From Flagellimonas nanhaiensis (lineage in GTDB: Bacteria; Bacteroidota; Bacteroidia; Flavobacteriales; Flavobacteriaceae): 64,000 nucleotides of DNA. Shown one piece after another: positions 17,971 through 26,256 of this stretch. The stretch lies in contig NZ_QTJX01000002.1 in the NCBI RefSeq assembly GCF_003382275.1, positions 558,001-622,000 on the forward strand, read 5' to 3'. A program made the translations under genes and the position numbers. Positions within the stretch are counted from its first letter, which is position 1; every line of letters starts with the position of its first letter. The notes below the pieces were generated by a model. That model worked only from the letters and a program-made list of their open reading frames with translations. It searched no databases and was not told the origin of the DNA.

Positions 17971-18813
17971 TTACTTCAGCTGGGATAATGCCTCTTGAAG
18001 TCTTTTGGTTATTTGGCCAACATCATCATTGGTGTAATACAAATGGTCGTCTATTTGCTTTACTGATGCTATTTGAGTGGTTGTACCGGTCAAAAATGCT
18101 TCATCCATGTTTGCTATTTCCTTTTTTGAAATGGCCTCTTCCCTAACCTCTACGCCAATATCTTTACAAAGTTCAATGGCAATTTGGCGTGTAATCCCAT
18201 CAAGTATATGCTCATTGGCAGGATGTGTATAGACCACATTATTTTTCACAAAAAAGATGTTGCTATGGGATCCTTCTGTAATGGCTCCCTCTCGTGAAAA
18301 GATTACCTCATAGTCTCCTTCTTTGGTGATTTCGGTATTTGCCATAACGTTAGCCAACAAAGACACAGATTTTATATCGCATCGGTGCCAACGAAAATCA
18401 TCCATTATTCTAACACTGGCCTGTTTTTGATTGATATCCGGAATTTCAAACGGCTTTGCATACATCATTAAGGTAGGCATGGCTTTCTCCGGAAAAGCAT
18501 GTTTTCTCGGAGCAACGCCCCGAGTAATCTGAATATAGACCAAACTATCTTTTTCATGTAAGTCGGAAGCTTTGAGCAAAGTCTCAATTTTATCGGGCAA
18601 GGATGCCAAATCAAATTCTAAATGAATTGCAAGAAGGCTTTTTGACAATCGGGCAAGATGCTCATCCCCATAAAAAAAACTGCCATTTATCTGAAGCATA
18701 ACCTCGTACACCCCATCTCCAAACAAAAATCCCCTATCAAATACAGAGATTTTTGCATCCTCATGATTCAGGATCTCTCCGTTTAGATAGACTTTTTGTG
18801 GATAATCGTGCAT
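17971..18813 (-). CDS. dat: D-amino acid aminotransferase (class IV)
   Basis: A fold-type IV PLP transaminase, 280 residues, cytoplasmic, exchanging the amino group between D-amino acids and 2-oxo acids (typically D-Ala + 2-oxoglutarate to pyruvate + D-Glu). The Schiff-base Lys148 sits in RCDIKSVSLL, as in Bacillus D-amino acid transaminase. The substrate-carboxylate motif RxH (Arg103, His105 in APRKHAF) distinguishes D-specific enzymes from branched-chain or aminodeoxychorismate enzymes of the same fold. FDRGFLFGDGVYEV near 25-38 is also typical. It lies 8 nt after the dehydrogenase gene, so the two are cotranscribed. Alanine racemase is encoded elsewhere in the window. Confidence in the class is high; the physiological substrate is inferred from context. 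Confidence 0.88.
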   Translation of the reverse strand: MHDYPQKVYLNGEILNHEDAKISVFDRGFLFGDGVYEVMLQINGSFFYGDEHLARLSKSLLAIHLEFDLASLPDKIETLLKASDLHEKDSLVYIQITRGVAPRKHAFPEKAMPTLMMYAKPFEIPDINQKQASVRIMDDFRWHRCDIKSVSLLANVMANTEITKEGDYEVIFSREGAITEGSHSNIFFVKNNVVYTHPANEHILDGITRQIAIELCKDIGVEVREEAISKKEIANMDEAFLTGTTTQIASVKQIDDHLYYTNDDVGQITKRLQEALSQLK

Positions 18814-18821
18814 CCTTTATT

Positions 18822-19817
18822 TCAATTTAGGTATCCCGGTACTGATACGGTTGACATAGTATGTAATCCTGGAGTGGCTTTTAATATGCTTTTCAGGCTA
18901 TTAACGGTTATGGCACAAGTTGCAATGTCGCCGTTTATACCTCTATCAATTTCCGAAACAAATGAAGGTACTCCTTTTATGGTAACCCTATCAAAAGATC
19001 TTGGTTCTCCAATTGCAGCCTTAAAGTGCATTTTAATTTTACAAGTTCCGTCTACATACCCATGGGATATCTGTTCTACCCCCCGGGCATCACCTTTCTT
19101 TATATCCATTGACGAAACACTAATGTCTTCTTCGGCCAGAACGGGATTGAGGTCTTCGGTTACATTGTCTAGTTTCAAACCGATACACTGGGCCAAAAAA
19201 TAAACAGATTCTTTTAATCCAACATGCCTTAACGTGCCTGTTTGCTCTTTCGCCTTAAAAGCCTCTAAACTTAGTCCGGCACCGATTTTTTTCTGGAAAG
19301 GAATCCTTCTTGGTGTAGCATCTTGAAAACGCTCCACAACGACCGAATCAATGTCCTTGCATACAGAACTCAAAACAGATGGAAGATAGTCCATTAAAAA
19401 CCCCGGATTTACACCTGTTCCAAGACATGCAACATTGTTTTTCTTGCAAATAGCGTCAATCCTATCACTTAACTCTGGATGTTCTGTCCACGGAAAGGAT
19501 AATTCTTCGCAAGTTGACACAATTGGTATGCCGTGTTTTACTATGTTTTCAATTTGTGATTCTAATTTTTTTACACTGGACACCGTGGTCAATATGGCAA
19601 CGTCCGGTTTTTTTTGAAGATTCTCCAGAGCATCTTCAATAGAATTTTCAATGAGGACCCCGGATGTTTCTCCAACAGAGAGCTGTCCAAAATCCTGCCC
19701 CTTTAAATCTTCGCTAATGTCCACTGCAGCAATTGTCTGGACCTGGTTTTTATCTGCTATATATTTGCCTATTTGCTGACCCAAGGGTCCTAAGCCTATT
19801 TGAATAACATTGATCAT
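18822..19817 (-). CDS. DapB-like NAD(P)-dependent dehydrogenase (2,4-diaminopentanoate dehydrogenase-like)
   Basis: 331 residues. A Rossmann fold starts at the N-terminus with GLGPLG (8-13). The middle, including GTGVNPGFLMDYLP near 133-146, matches the dihydrodipicolinate-reductase-like family that contains 2,4-diaminopentanoate dehydrogenase and native amine dehydrogenases. It is not lysine-pathway DapB: it is longer and lacks the usual H-H-x4-K-x-D motif. The likely reaction is oxidative deamination of an amine or amino acid, or the reverse reductive amination. As the first gene of the operon, beside a D-transaminase and opposite a MocR regulator, it probably handles a D-amino acid or a derivative. 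That substrate is inference. Confidence 0.7.
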   Translation of the reverse strand: MINVIQIGLGPLGQQIGKYIADKNQVQTIAAVDISEDLKGQDFGQLSVGETSGVLIENSIEDALENLQKKPDVAILTTVSSVKKLESQIENIVKHGIPIVSTCEELSFPWTEHPELSDRIDAICKKNNVACLGTGVNPGFLMDYLPSVLSSVCKDIDSVVVERFQDATPRRIPFQKKIGAGLSLEAFKAKEQTGTLRHVGLKESVYFLAQCIGLKLDNVTEDLNPVLAEEDISVSSMDIKKGDARGVEQISHGYVDGTCKIKMHFKAAIGEPRSFDRVTIKGVPSFVSEIDRGINGDIATCAITVNSLKSILKATPGLHTMSTVSVPGYLN

Positions 19818-19882
19818 CTACGATTTCGAATTTAATTTGGTTACTGGTTTTTGTGTTTAATTATAAAGCCAACGTTCTAGCT

Positions 19883-19911
19883 CAGTACCTTGCAAATTAT
19901 AATACAGTACC
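19883..19911. promoter_or_regulatory. Direct-repeat operator candidate for the MocR regulator
   Basis: CAGTACC occurs at 19883-19889 and 19905-19911, 22 nt apart (about two helical turns), in the 137-nt space between the divergent MocR gene and the operon. Known MocR regulators bind direct repeats in such divergent regions. The AT-rich TATAATTTGC-type stretch between the repeats (minus strand) could hold the operon promoter. Confidence 0.5.
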
Positions 19912-19954
19912 CTAATTTAGGCATACCAATTTTTTCATTTGAGACATAACAATT

Positions 19955-21445
19955 TTGAAGAATAAACTGAACAGCCTTCTTTTTTCCAATGGTTTTAATT
20001 ACCAAAAAGACGGGCATAGCATTTACGTTAAGCTATCCAATTCAATTGCAAAGGCAATTATTGAGAAAAAACTTGTGAAGGGATACAAGTTGCCCCCAAC
20101 TCGAATCCTTGCCAAGGATTTGAATTTATCTCGGAGTACCGTAATCAAAGCGTATGAAATCCTTTGTGATGAAAAATATATAAGTTCCAGACAAGGAGCT
20201 GGATATTTCGTGTCCAAAACCAATACTAAGAAGTTCAAATATCGTATTGGGTCAAATACTGAATTAAGTACAAGTACACTCCCCGATATCTCGGAAAGGG
20301 CCCACCAGTTCGGAAAATACGTAAATGCTATGAACAGGGGAGGACACAAAGGAATTGCATTTAGGCCAGGATTGCCCCCTCTGGATATCTTTCCCGTAAG
20401 ACAATGGCAAGGCTTGACCAACAATTATTGGAAAGATGTTACTTTTTCGGACCTGTCTTATAGAGATACTCTTGGGTTGGATAGTTTGCGAAAGAACATT
20501 GTTACTTACCTAAAAATCTATAGAAACATTCAATGTGATTATAAACAGGTGGTTATTGTAACCGGGTCACTGCACTCGCTTGCAATCCTTGGGGATTTAC
20601 TCTTAGATGAAAATGATCAGGTAATCGTAGAGAACCCAACATATGCCAATGCCATAGCGCTCTTTAAAAGCCTAAGGGCCAAAATTGTCCCTGCCGAAAT
20701 AGATGCCGAAGGGCTATCAGTAAAAAGCATCAAGAGTTCTAAGCTCAAACGGCCCAAATTGATTTACACTACACCCTCTAACCAATACCCGACCGGTGTT
20801 CAGATGAGCCTTAACAGACGATTAGAAATCTTGGAATGGGCGCGTGAAAAGAATGCACTGATCATAGAAGATGATTATGACCATGAGTTTAGCAATTGGA
20901 ACAAACCCATATCTTCCATTTTTGGGTTGGATAAGGGCAACAGTGTAATTTATTTAGGCACTTTTAATAAACTCCTGCACCCATCCATCCGATTGGGCTA
21001 TTTAATAGTGCCCCACCACTATGTAGATCCTATCAAGGCCATGTACGAACAATCATTACGGTTTGTTTCCCCGGTAATTCAAAAAGTAATGTCCGATTTC
21101 ATCGAAAAGGACTATTTAAGTCAACATTTAAGAAAGGTGGTCAGGGAGTCAAATGAACGAAGAGCTTTTTTTGTACGCTATTTTAAGGAGCTTTTTGGGG
21201 ACAAAGTTCAGCTGCACTCATTGCATAGCGGACTTCATTTAATTGCAAAACTTCCAGACCATGTTGATGATGTAGAAGTATCCAATTTCCTAGGGGAAAA
21301 TGAAATCGTCTCGTTCCCTTATAGCAAGTATTTTATCAAGGGTAAAAAAGGAAATGGACTGGTAATGGGATTTTCCTCCGTAAGTCAGCCGGTAATAAAG
21401 CAGAAATTGGAAAAAATGGCCCGCTTGATGTCAACTATTATCTGA
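19955..21445 (+). CDS. MocR/GabR-type transcriptional regulator (GntR wHTH fused to aminotransferase domain)
   Basis: 496 residues. The GntR winged helix is at about 20-88 (LPPTRILAKDLNLSRSTVIKAYEIL). A short linker leads to an aminotransferase fold type I domain (130-496) with EDDYDHEF (305-312) and the PLP lysine Lys339 in FNKLLHPSIRLGY, both intact. MocR proteins sense PLP or a PLP-amino acid aldimine rather than act as enzymes. Divergent placement from the five-gene operon implies it controls that operon, and itself, through the direct repeats in between. The start is a TTG with no in-frame ATG nearby to replace it. PdxR-type regulators of PLP synthesis are an alternative, but no pdxST genes are present. 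Confidence 0.88.
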   Translation: MKNKLNSLLFSNGFNYQKDGHSIYVKLSNSIAKAIIEKKLVKGYKLPPTRILAKDLNLSRSTVIKAYEILCDEKYISSRQGAGYFVSKTNTKKFKYRIGSNTELSTSTLPDISERAHQFGKYVNAMNRGGHKGIAFRPGLPPLDIFPVRQWQGLTNNYWKDVTFSDLSYRDTLGLDSLRKNIVTYLKIYRNIQCDYKQVVIVTGSLHSLAILGDLLLDENDQVIVENPTYANAIALFKSLRAKIVPAEIDAEGLSVKSIKSSKLKRPKLIYTTPSNQYPTGVQMSLNRRLEILEWAREKNALIIEDDYDHEFSNWNKPISSIFGLDKGNSVIYLGTFNKLLHPSIRLGYLIVPHHYVDPIKAMYEQSLRFVSPVIQKVMSDFIEKDYLSQHLRKVVRESNERRAFFVRYFKELFGDKVQLHSLHSGLHLIAKLPDHVDDVEVSNFLGENEIVSFPYSKYFIKGKKGNGLVMGFSSVSQPVIKQKLEKMARLMSTII

Positions 21446-21477
21446 CCCAAGTACCAATACTTTTGAGCATTAAAAAA

Positions 21478-21497
21478 GCCTTCACTTAAGTGAAGGC
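21478..21497 (-). terminator. Terminator of tRNA-Ala, possibly bidirectional
   Basis: A perfect 20-nt palindrome, GCCTTCACTT and its complement, is flanked by six A on one side and CTATTTTATT on the other. On the minus strand it ends the tRNA transcript in TTTTTT; on the plus strand it could end the MocR transcript. Confidence 0.85.
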
Positions 21498-21510
21498 CTA
21501 TTTTATTGTG

Positions 21511-21584
21511 TGGAGAATACCGGATTCGAACCGGTGGCCTCTTGCCTGCCAGGCAAGCGCTCTAGCCAACTGAGCTAATCCCCC
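21511..21584 (-). tRNA. tRNA-Ala (anticodon GGC)
   Basis: Read on the minus strand the cloverleaf closes completely: acceptor GGGGGAT with ATTCTCC, D arm GCTC...GAGC, anticodon stem CTTGC/GCAAG around loop CTGGCAG (anticodon GGC, reading GCC), T arm ACCGG-TTCGAAT-CCGGT and discriminator A. The G3-U70 wobble pair, the identity mark of alanine tRNAs, is present. The 3' CCA is not encoded. Confidence 0.97.
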
Positions 21585-21638
21585 AGAGAGCGCAAAGGAA
21601 ATACTTTTTGGTAAAGTTTCAAAATTTGTCGGCTGTCC

Positions 21639-22436
21639 TTAATCTTTTTTAACGCTCAGCACCAAAACCGGTATGGGCACATAAAACTCAGACTTCGGAA
21701 TAATGTTTTTCTCCCAGAGTTTTTTGAAGAAGCCCCTTTTCCTTCGGAACACACATAGCAAGTCCGGCTTTTTGTTCTGATAATGTTCCAAGACCCCGTG
21801 ATAGGTGGTAACATTTTCGGTCATTGTCAATTGGGTGCTAATATCCATAAGTGCGGTGTTCACTTGAAGGTCATCCTCAGCATACCCAGGTCTTTTTACC
21901 AGAAGCAAATTGATTTCGGACCGAAACTTATCCTTGATCGCCTCTAACGGATTCAATACCCTGGATCTCTTTAGAATTCCAGACCCAAAAGCGGTCAAGA
22001 CCTTTTTAATTGGTTTAAATTCGGTTCCTTTTGGAACAATCAATGTGGGAATGTTGGTCCTCTTAACAATTCTTCCCGAGGTATGACCCAAATACAGTTC
22101 TTCCTTTATGTCATTGCTTCGGGGAGCAATAATAATCAGGTCTATCCCCAATTCCTTGTTTATGTCCTTAAGCCCATCTATGATGTCACCGTTGTATGTG
22201 GCAATCTTTATTTCAACACCCTTGGTCTCAACTTGATCTATAACCCCCTTTAAATGTTCCTTGCTGCTTTCAGCTACTTTCTGCTCAACATTGGCCAAGC
22301 TTCCCGCTCCAGAAGAGACGGAGAAAACGTCCATTAAAAAAACCTTTGCTCCAAAATTGGCTGCAAAGTCAATGGCATACTGCAATGTGTCGCATGCATT
22401 TGGAGAGGTTCCTATGGGTACAAGTATATTATTCAT
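21639..22436 (-). CDS. Universal stress protein, two UspA domains
   Basis: 265 residues made of two Usp folds. The first (1-137) is complete, with ILVPIGTSPNA at the start and an ATP-binding-like GHTSGRIVKRTNIPTLIVP at about 116-135. The second (142-265) is degenerate: it keeps the KKVLTAFG and VPIPVLVLSVKK ends but lacks the nucleotide loop. Usp proteins bind ATP or other ligands and are linked to stress survival; no specific role can be read. It is a single gene diverging from the GNAT gene across 53 nt. Confidence 0.85.
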   Translation of the reverse strand: MNNILVPIGTSPNACDTLQYAIDFAANFGAKVFLMDVFSVSSGAGSLANVEQKVAESSKEHLKGVIDQVETKGVEIKIATYNGDIIDGLKDINKELGIDLIIIAPRSNDIKEELYLGHTSGRIVKRTNIPTLIVPKGTEFKPIKKVLTAFGSGILKRSRVLNPLEAIKDKFRSEINLLLVKRPGYAEDDLQVNTALMDISTQLTMTENVTTYHGVLEHYQNKKPDLLCVFRRKRGFFKKLWEKNIIPKSEFYVPIPVLVLSVKKD

Positions 22437-22489
22437 TCTATGGCGGTTAAGATTATCGCTTAAATTTACAATTTAATTGAAACGAATCC

Positions 22490-22990
22490 ATGATCAGACT
22501 TGCAAAGTTATCCGAAATAAAGGATATCCTAACGATTACCCAAGCCTGCGCTTTTAAAATGCAACAGAACGGAATTTATCAATGGAACGAGCATTATCCC
22601 ACAGAAGAACCATTTATTAAAGATGCAGAGCGAAACGAATTGTATGTAAAAGAGGACAATGGAGAAATCATTGGTGCTATTACGATTTCAACATATATGG
22701 ATCAGGAATATGTTCCGGTGACTTGGTTGACACCGAATGGAAACAGTACCTATATTCATCGACTTTGTGTTCATCCTGATAATCAAGGAAAAGGAATTGC
22801 TCAAGAACTGATGCATTTTGCAGAAAATTATTCCAAAAATCATGGTTTTGTTTCCGTGCGCTTGGACACCTTTTCACAAAACAAACGAAACCAACGGTTC
22901 TATGAACAACGCGGCTATCAAAAACTTGGGGATATTTACTTTCCAAAACAAAGTGAGCATCCCTTTCATTGTTACGAATTAGTGCTGTAA
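22490..22990 (+). CDS. GNAT family N-acetyltransferase
   Basis: 166 residues with the GNAT core: beta-4 and the acetyl-CoA pyrophosphate loop IHRLCVHPDNQGKGIAQELM at about 84-103, then SVRLDTFSQNKRNQRFYEQRGY, the usual C-terminal N-x-x-x-x-F-Y-x-x-x-G-Y signature. It transfers an acetyl group from acetyl-CoA to an unknown amine; the substrate cannot be read from sequence. The MATE gene starts a few bases after its stop, so the two are probably cotranscribed. Confidence 0.87.
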   Translation: MIRLAKLSEIKDILTITQACAFKMQQNGIYQWNEHYPTEEPFIKDAERNELYVKEDNGEIIGAITISTYMDQEYVPVTWLTPNGNSTYIHRLCVHPDNQGKGIAQELMHFAENYSKNHGFVSVRLDTFSQNKRNQRFYEQRGYQKLGDIYFPKQSEHPFHCYELVL

Positions 22991-22996
22991 CTTGCG

Positions 22997-24337
22997 TTGG
23001 TTTTGCGAACCGAAATCAATTTTAAGTCCATAAACCAACTGGCCATTCCTGCCACTATTTCAGGAATTGCGGAGCCCATTCTCTCCATTACAGACACGGC
23101 CATTGTTGGAAACATTCCTGTTGATGGTTTGGAGTCTCTTGCCGCTGCAGGAATTGTAGGCTCTTTTCTTTCCATGCTAATTTGGGTATTGGGACAGACC
23201 AGAAGCTCCATTTCGGCAATTATCTCGCAGTATTTGGGGGCAGGAAAAATAGAGGAGGTGAAAAACCTTCCGGCCCAGGCCATTTTCTTTAATATCCTAC
23301 TCAGCATCTTTGTGCTACTATCTACCATTTTTATCATTGATGAGATTTTTAGCCTGTTCGAGGCTTCAGGTAAGATTCTAAAATACTGTATATCCTATTA
23401 TTCTATTAGGGTTTGGGGCTTTCCATTGACCTTGTTCACCTTTGCGGTCTTTGGTATTTTCCGTGGTCTTCAAAATACATTTTATCCCATGGTCATTGCC
23501 TTGATCGGGGCTGTTCTGAACATAATTTTGGACTTTATACTAGTTTATGGCATCGATGGTCTTCTTCCAGCCATGTATTTGGAAGGCGCAGCGTGGGCAA
23601 GCTTGATCTCTCAGGCAGTAATGGCCATTTTGGTGTTTTTCCTATTGATTAAAAAAACCGACATAAGTTTAAAATTGGTGTTCCCACTTAACAAAGAGTT
23701 GAAGCGATTGGTATTCATGAGCCTAAATCTTTTTGTTCGTGCCCTGGCCCTAAATGCAGCTCTGATATTAGCCGTCCGGGAGGCCACCGCTCTGGGCGAT
23801 CGCTTTATTGGAGCCCACACCATAGCCATCAACCTCTGGTTGTTTGCTGCCTTTTTCATAGACGGTTATGGCGCAGCAGGAAACAGTATGGGGGGCAAGC
23901 TATTGGGTGCCCATGATTATAAAGGGTTGTGGAAGCTCGCCAAGAAAATCATATCCTACGGGTTGATAGTTAGCTTAATACTCATGATTGTAGGCTTTGT
24001 CTTTTACAGACCAATTGGCCGTCTTTTTTCAAATGAAACCATTGTTCTAGAAACATTTTACAGCATCTTCTATATTGCTATTTTAGGTTTGCCCATGAAT
24101 ACTTTAGCTTTTGTGTTTGATGGACTTTTTAAAGGACTCGGAGAAATGAAGTATCTAAGAAACGTATTGCTCACAGCAACCTTTTTAGGTTTTATTCCGG
24201 CCCTATATCTAGGAAAGTATATGGGATGGGGATTCTACGCCATCTGGATTGCCTTTGTGGTCTGGATGCTGATAAGGGGGTTGGCCCTGGTCTGGAAATT
24301 TAGAAGAAAGTTCGGGCCCTTAGCACAAAACGTTTAA
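22997..24337 (+). CDS. MATE family efflux transporter (DinF-like)
   Basis: A 446-residue integral membrane protein with about twelve hydrophobic segments in two six-helix halves, as in multidrug and toxic compound extrusion transporters. The N-terminus INQLAIPATISGIAEPILSITDTAIVGNI is a MATE/DinF signature. It would export small molecules using a sodium or proton gradient. No ATG fits the conserved N-terminus; translation probably starts at the TTG at 22997 or the one at 23003, just after the GNAT stop. The substrate is unknown. The enoyl-CoA hydratase gene follows after about 40 nt. Confidence 0.85.
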   Translation: MVLRTEINFKSINQLAIPATISGIAEPILSITDTAIVGNIPVDGLESLAAAGIVGSFLSMLIWVLGQTRSSISAIISQYLGAGKIEEVKNLPAQAIFFNILLSIFVLLSTIFIIDEIFSLFEASGKILKYCISYYSIRVWGFPLTLFTFAVFGIFRGLQNTFYPMVIALIGAVLNIILDFILVYGIDGLLPAMYLEGAAWASLISQAVMAILVFFLLIKKTDISLKLVFPLNKELKRLVFMSLNLFVRALALNAALILAVREATALGDRFIGAHTIAINLWLFAAFFIDGYGAAGNSMGGKLLGAHDYKGLWKLAKKIISYGLIVSLILMIVGFVFYRPIGRLFSNETIVLETFYSIFYIAILGLPMNTLAFVFDGLFKGLGEMKYLRNVLLTATFLGFIPALYLGKYMGWGFYAIWIAFVVWMLIRGLALVWKFRRKFGPLAQNV

Positions 24338-24379
24338 ATTCGTATGCATTGAAAACCCTTGAATTTATACTTAAGTATT

Positions 24380-25150
24380 ATGGCCACTGATAGAATCAAC
24401 GGAAGTCTTTATACCAAAATTGAAAATGGAATAGCCTTCGTGGAATTTGGTCATCCCGCAAGTAATTCCTTTGTTTCGGAATTGTTGGAACGCTTGGCCA
24501 AAGAGTTTCACACACTATCTGAAAACAAAGAGGTTTCTGTAATCGTGTTGAAATCTGAAGGAGACCGGGCCTTTTGTGCAGGAGCTTCTTTTGATGAGTT
24601 GGTGGCCATCCAAGACCTTGAACAGGGTAAAGCTTTCTTCAGTGGATTTGCCAATGTTATAAATGCTATGCGTGTTTGTACCAAACCTATTGTGGGAAGA
24701 GTCCAAGGAAAAGCTGTTGGGGGTGGAGTAGGATTGGCAGCATCCTGTGATTATGTCTACGCAACAGAAGCTGCTTCCATTAAACTTTCCGAAATCTCAA
24801 TAGGAATTGCACCCCTGGTCATTGCCCCTGCGGTAGAACGAAAAATTGGAAAATCCGGTCTTGCAGAGCTCTCCCTTAATCCCACCGAATGGAAAAATGC
24901 ATACTGGGCCAAAGAAAAAGGATTGTTCTCCAAGGTATTTGACTCTATAGCAGAAATGGACAAGGAATTGGATTTTCATATTCAAAGACTGGCCACATAC
25001 AACCCAGAAGCATTAGCAGAAATGAAACGCGTCCTTTGGGAAGGCACGGACCATTGGGAGCATTTGTTATTAGAACGCGCGGAGGCCTCTGGAAGATTGG
25101 CGCTTTCACCCAATACTAAAAAAGCATTGGAAAAATTCAAAAAAAATTGA
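24380..25150 (+). CDS. Enoyl-CoA hydratase/isomerase family protein
   Basis: A 256-residue crotonase-fold enzyme. Oxyanion-hole segments are seen: CAGASFDEL near 62-70, and GKAVGGGVGLAASCDYVYA near 110-130. The C-terminal half is shorter in typical catalytic glutamates, so hydratase and isomerase activity cannot be separated; a methylglutaconyl-CoA hydratase-like role in leucine breakdown is one option. The ATG at 24380 gives the usual N-terminus; a TTG seven codons upstream is less likely. It is followed after 3 nt by a small membrane protein gene, so they share a transcript. Confidence 0.83.
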   Translation: MATDRINGSLYTKIENGIAFVEFGHPASNSFVSELLERLAKEFHTLSENKEVSVIVLKSEGDRAFCAGASFDELVAIQDLEQGKAFFSGFANVINAMRVCTKPIVGRVQGKAVGGGVGLAASCDYVYATEAASIKLSEISIGIAPLVIAPAVERKIGKSGLAELSLNPTEWKNAYWAKEKGLFSKVFDSIAEMDKELDFHIQRLATYNPEALAEMKRVLWEGTDHWEHLLLERAEASGRLALSPNTKKALEKFKKN

Positions 25151-25153
25151 TCT

Positions 25154-25267
25154 ATGGATATTCTTTCATTCTTGAACAGTGACATTATTCTTCCCATGTT
25201 GGCCGTTTTGGTCATTGCGGTATATGTTATTACAAGATATCGTAATAGAAAACGATTTAAAAGATAG
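25154..25267 (+). CDS. Small single-pass membrane protein, 37 residues
   Basis: ATG to TAG encodes 37 residues. Residues 1-10 are polar (MDILSFLNSD), 11-27 are strongly hydrophobic (IILPMLAVLVIAVYVIT), and the C-terminus is very basic (RYRNRKRFKR). That charge pattern predicts one transmembrane helix with a cytoplasmic C-terminus. The spacing supports a real gene: it starts 3 nt after the hydratase stop and ends 5 nt before the DUF3592 start, all in one direction. I recognise no family. It may assist the DUF3592 membrane protein next to it; that is a guess. Confidence 0.65.
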   Translation: MDILSFLNSDIILPMLAVLVIAVYVITRYRNRKRFKR

Positions 25268-25272
25268 CCTCA

Positions 25273-25701
25273 ATGGCCGCTAAAAGATATACTATGTGGT
25301 TACTTTTATATGGCGGTTTTTTTGCATTGGGACTGCTCCTGTCCTACTTCGCGGTCCAGCAATATAACAAGACCCAAAATCTACTCATGGACGGGATTCG
25401 GACCACAGCGGTAGTTACTGAGCTCCAGACCAACTATGATAGCGACGGAACTACTTATACCCCTATTTTTGAGTTCAAGGACCGTACCAATGCCCTTAGG
25501 GAGTATATTAGCCCAATTGCCTCCAGCCCTCCCTCATATCAAGTAGGTGATAAGGTAAAAATAGTCTATGATAGAAAGGATTTTGGTAATGTAAAAATTG
25601 TAGCCTTTTGGGGGCTTTACAGAGCTAGTGTAATATTGATGATGATAGCTTCACCTTTGTTGGTCATTGGTGGTTCATATCTGTTATACACGTTAAGATA
25701 A
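25273..25701 (+). CDS. DUF3592 domain membrane protein
   Basis: 142 residues: a transmembrane helix at about 8-28, an extracytoplasmic beta-rich domain of about 80 residues (TTAVVTELQTNYDSDGTTYTPIFEF, then YQVGDKVKIVYDRKDF), and a second helix at about 115-138. This layout and the VGD-V-IVYDP-like motif are those of DUF3592. No function is known for the family. It is the last gene of the run that begins with the GNAT gene. Confidence 0.82.
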   Translation: MAAKRYTMWLLLYGGFFALGLLLSYFAVQQYNKTQNLLMDGIRTTAVVTELQTNYDSDGTTYTPIFEFKDRTNALREYISPIASSPPSYQVGDKVKIVYDRKDFGNVKIVAFWGLYRASVILMMIASPLLVIGGSYLLYTLR

Positions 25702-25736
25702 ACCCCAAACCTTTCTAAATACCTCCTTTAGTTGAC

Positions 25737-25744
25737 TATCTTTG
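25737..25744 (+). promoter_or_regulatory. Candidate -7 box for queD
   Basis: TATCTTTG followed by C matches TAnnTTTGC exactly, 18 nt before the queD ATG. No TTG sits at the expected 19-nt spacing, so only half the promoter is convincing. Confidence 0.5.
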
Positions 25745-25762
25745 CCCCCTAATAACATTGTT

Positions 25763-26212
25763 ATGGGAAATATTAGGATAACCAAGCAATTTACTTTTGA
25801 AACAGGTCACGCACTTTACGGCTACGATGGTAAATGTAGGAATGTCCATGGCCACAGCTATAAACTGTCGGTAACAGTTATTGGCTCCCCCATTACGGAT
25901 GTAAATCATGTAAAACTGGGTATGGTCATAGACTTTGGTGACCTAAAGAAAATTGTGAAGGAGGAAATAGTGGATAGATTTGATCATGCTACCATTTTCA
26001 ACAAGAACACCCCCCATGTTGAACTTGCGAACGAACTTGAAGCAAGAGGACACAATGTTATTTTGGCGGATTATCAGCCAACCAGTGAGAATATGGTGAT
26101 TGACTTTGCCAAAAAAATAAAATCAAGGCTTCCCAAAAACATTCAATTGCACTCCCTTAAATTGCAAGAAACCGAAAGTTCCTATGCAGAGTGGTTTGCG
26201 GCCGACAATTAA
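25763..26212 (+). CDS. queD: 6-carboxytetrahydropterin synthase
   Basis: Converts dihydroneopterin triphosphate to 6-carboxytetrahydropterin in queuosine precursor synthesis. At 149 residues it is full length. Zinc ligands His16, His29 and His31 and the catalytic Cys25 are all visible in the segment GHALYGYDGKCRNVHGHSY, at spacing matching E. coli QueD. Late residues FDHATIF and LQETESSYAEW complete the family pattern. The ATG at 25763 is preferred over a TTG seven codons earlier that overlaps the -7 box. 6-pyruvoyltetrahydropterin synthase is the close alternative. lpxH follows after 44 nt. Confidence 0.92.
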   Translation: MGNIRITKQFTFETGHALYGYDGKCRNVHGHSYKLSVTVIGSPITDVNHVKLGMVIDFGDLKKIVKEEIVDRFDHATIFNKNTPHVELANELEARGHNVILADYQPTSENMVIDFAKKIKSRLPKNIQLHSLKLQETESSYAEWFAADN

Positions 26213-26256
26213 AGTGTCCAAATCCCAAAGCAGGTTATTCTTATCTTTACAAGTAA

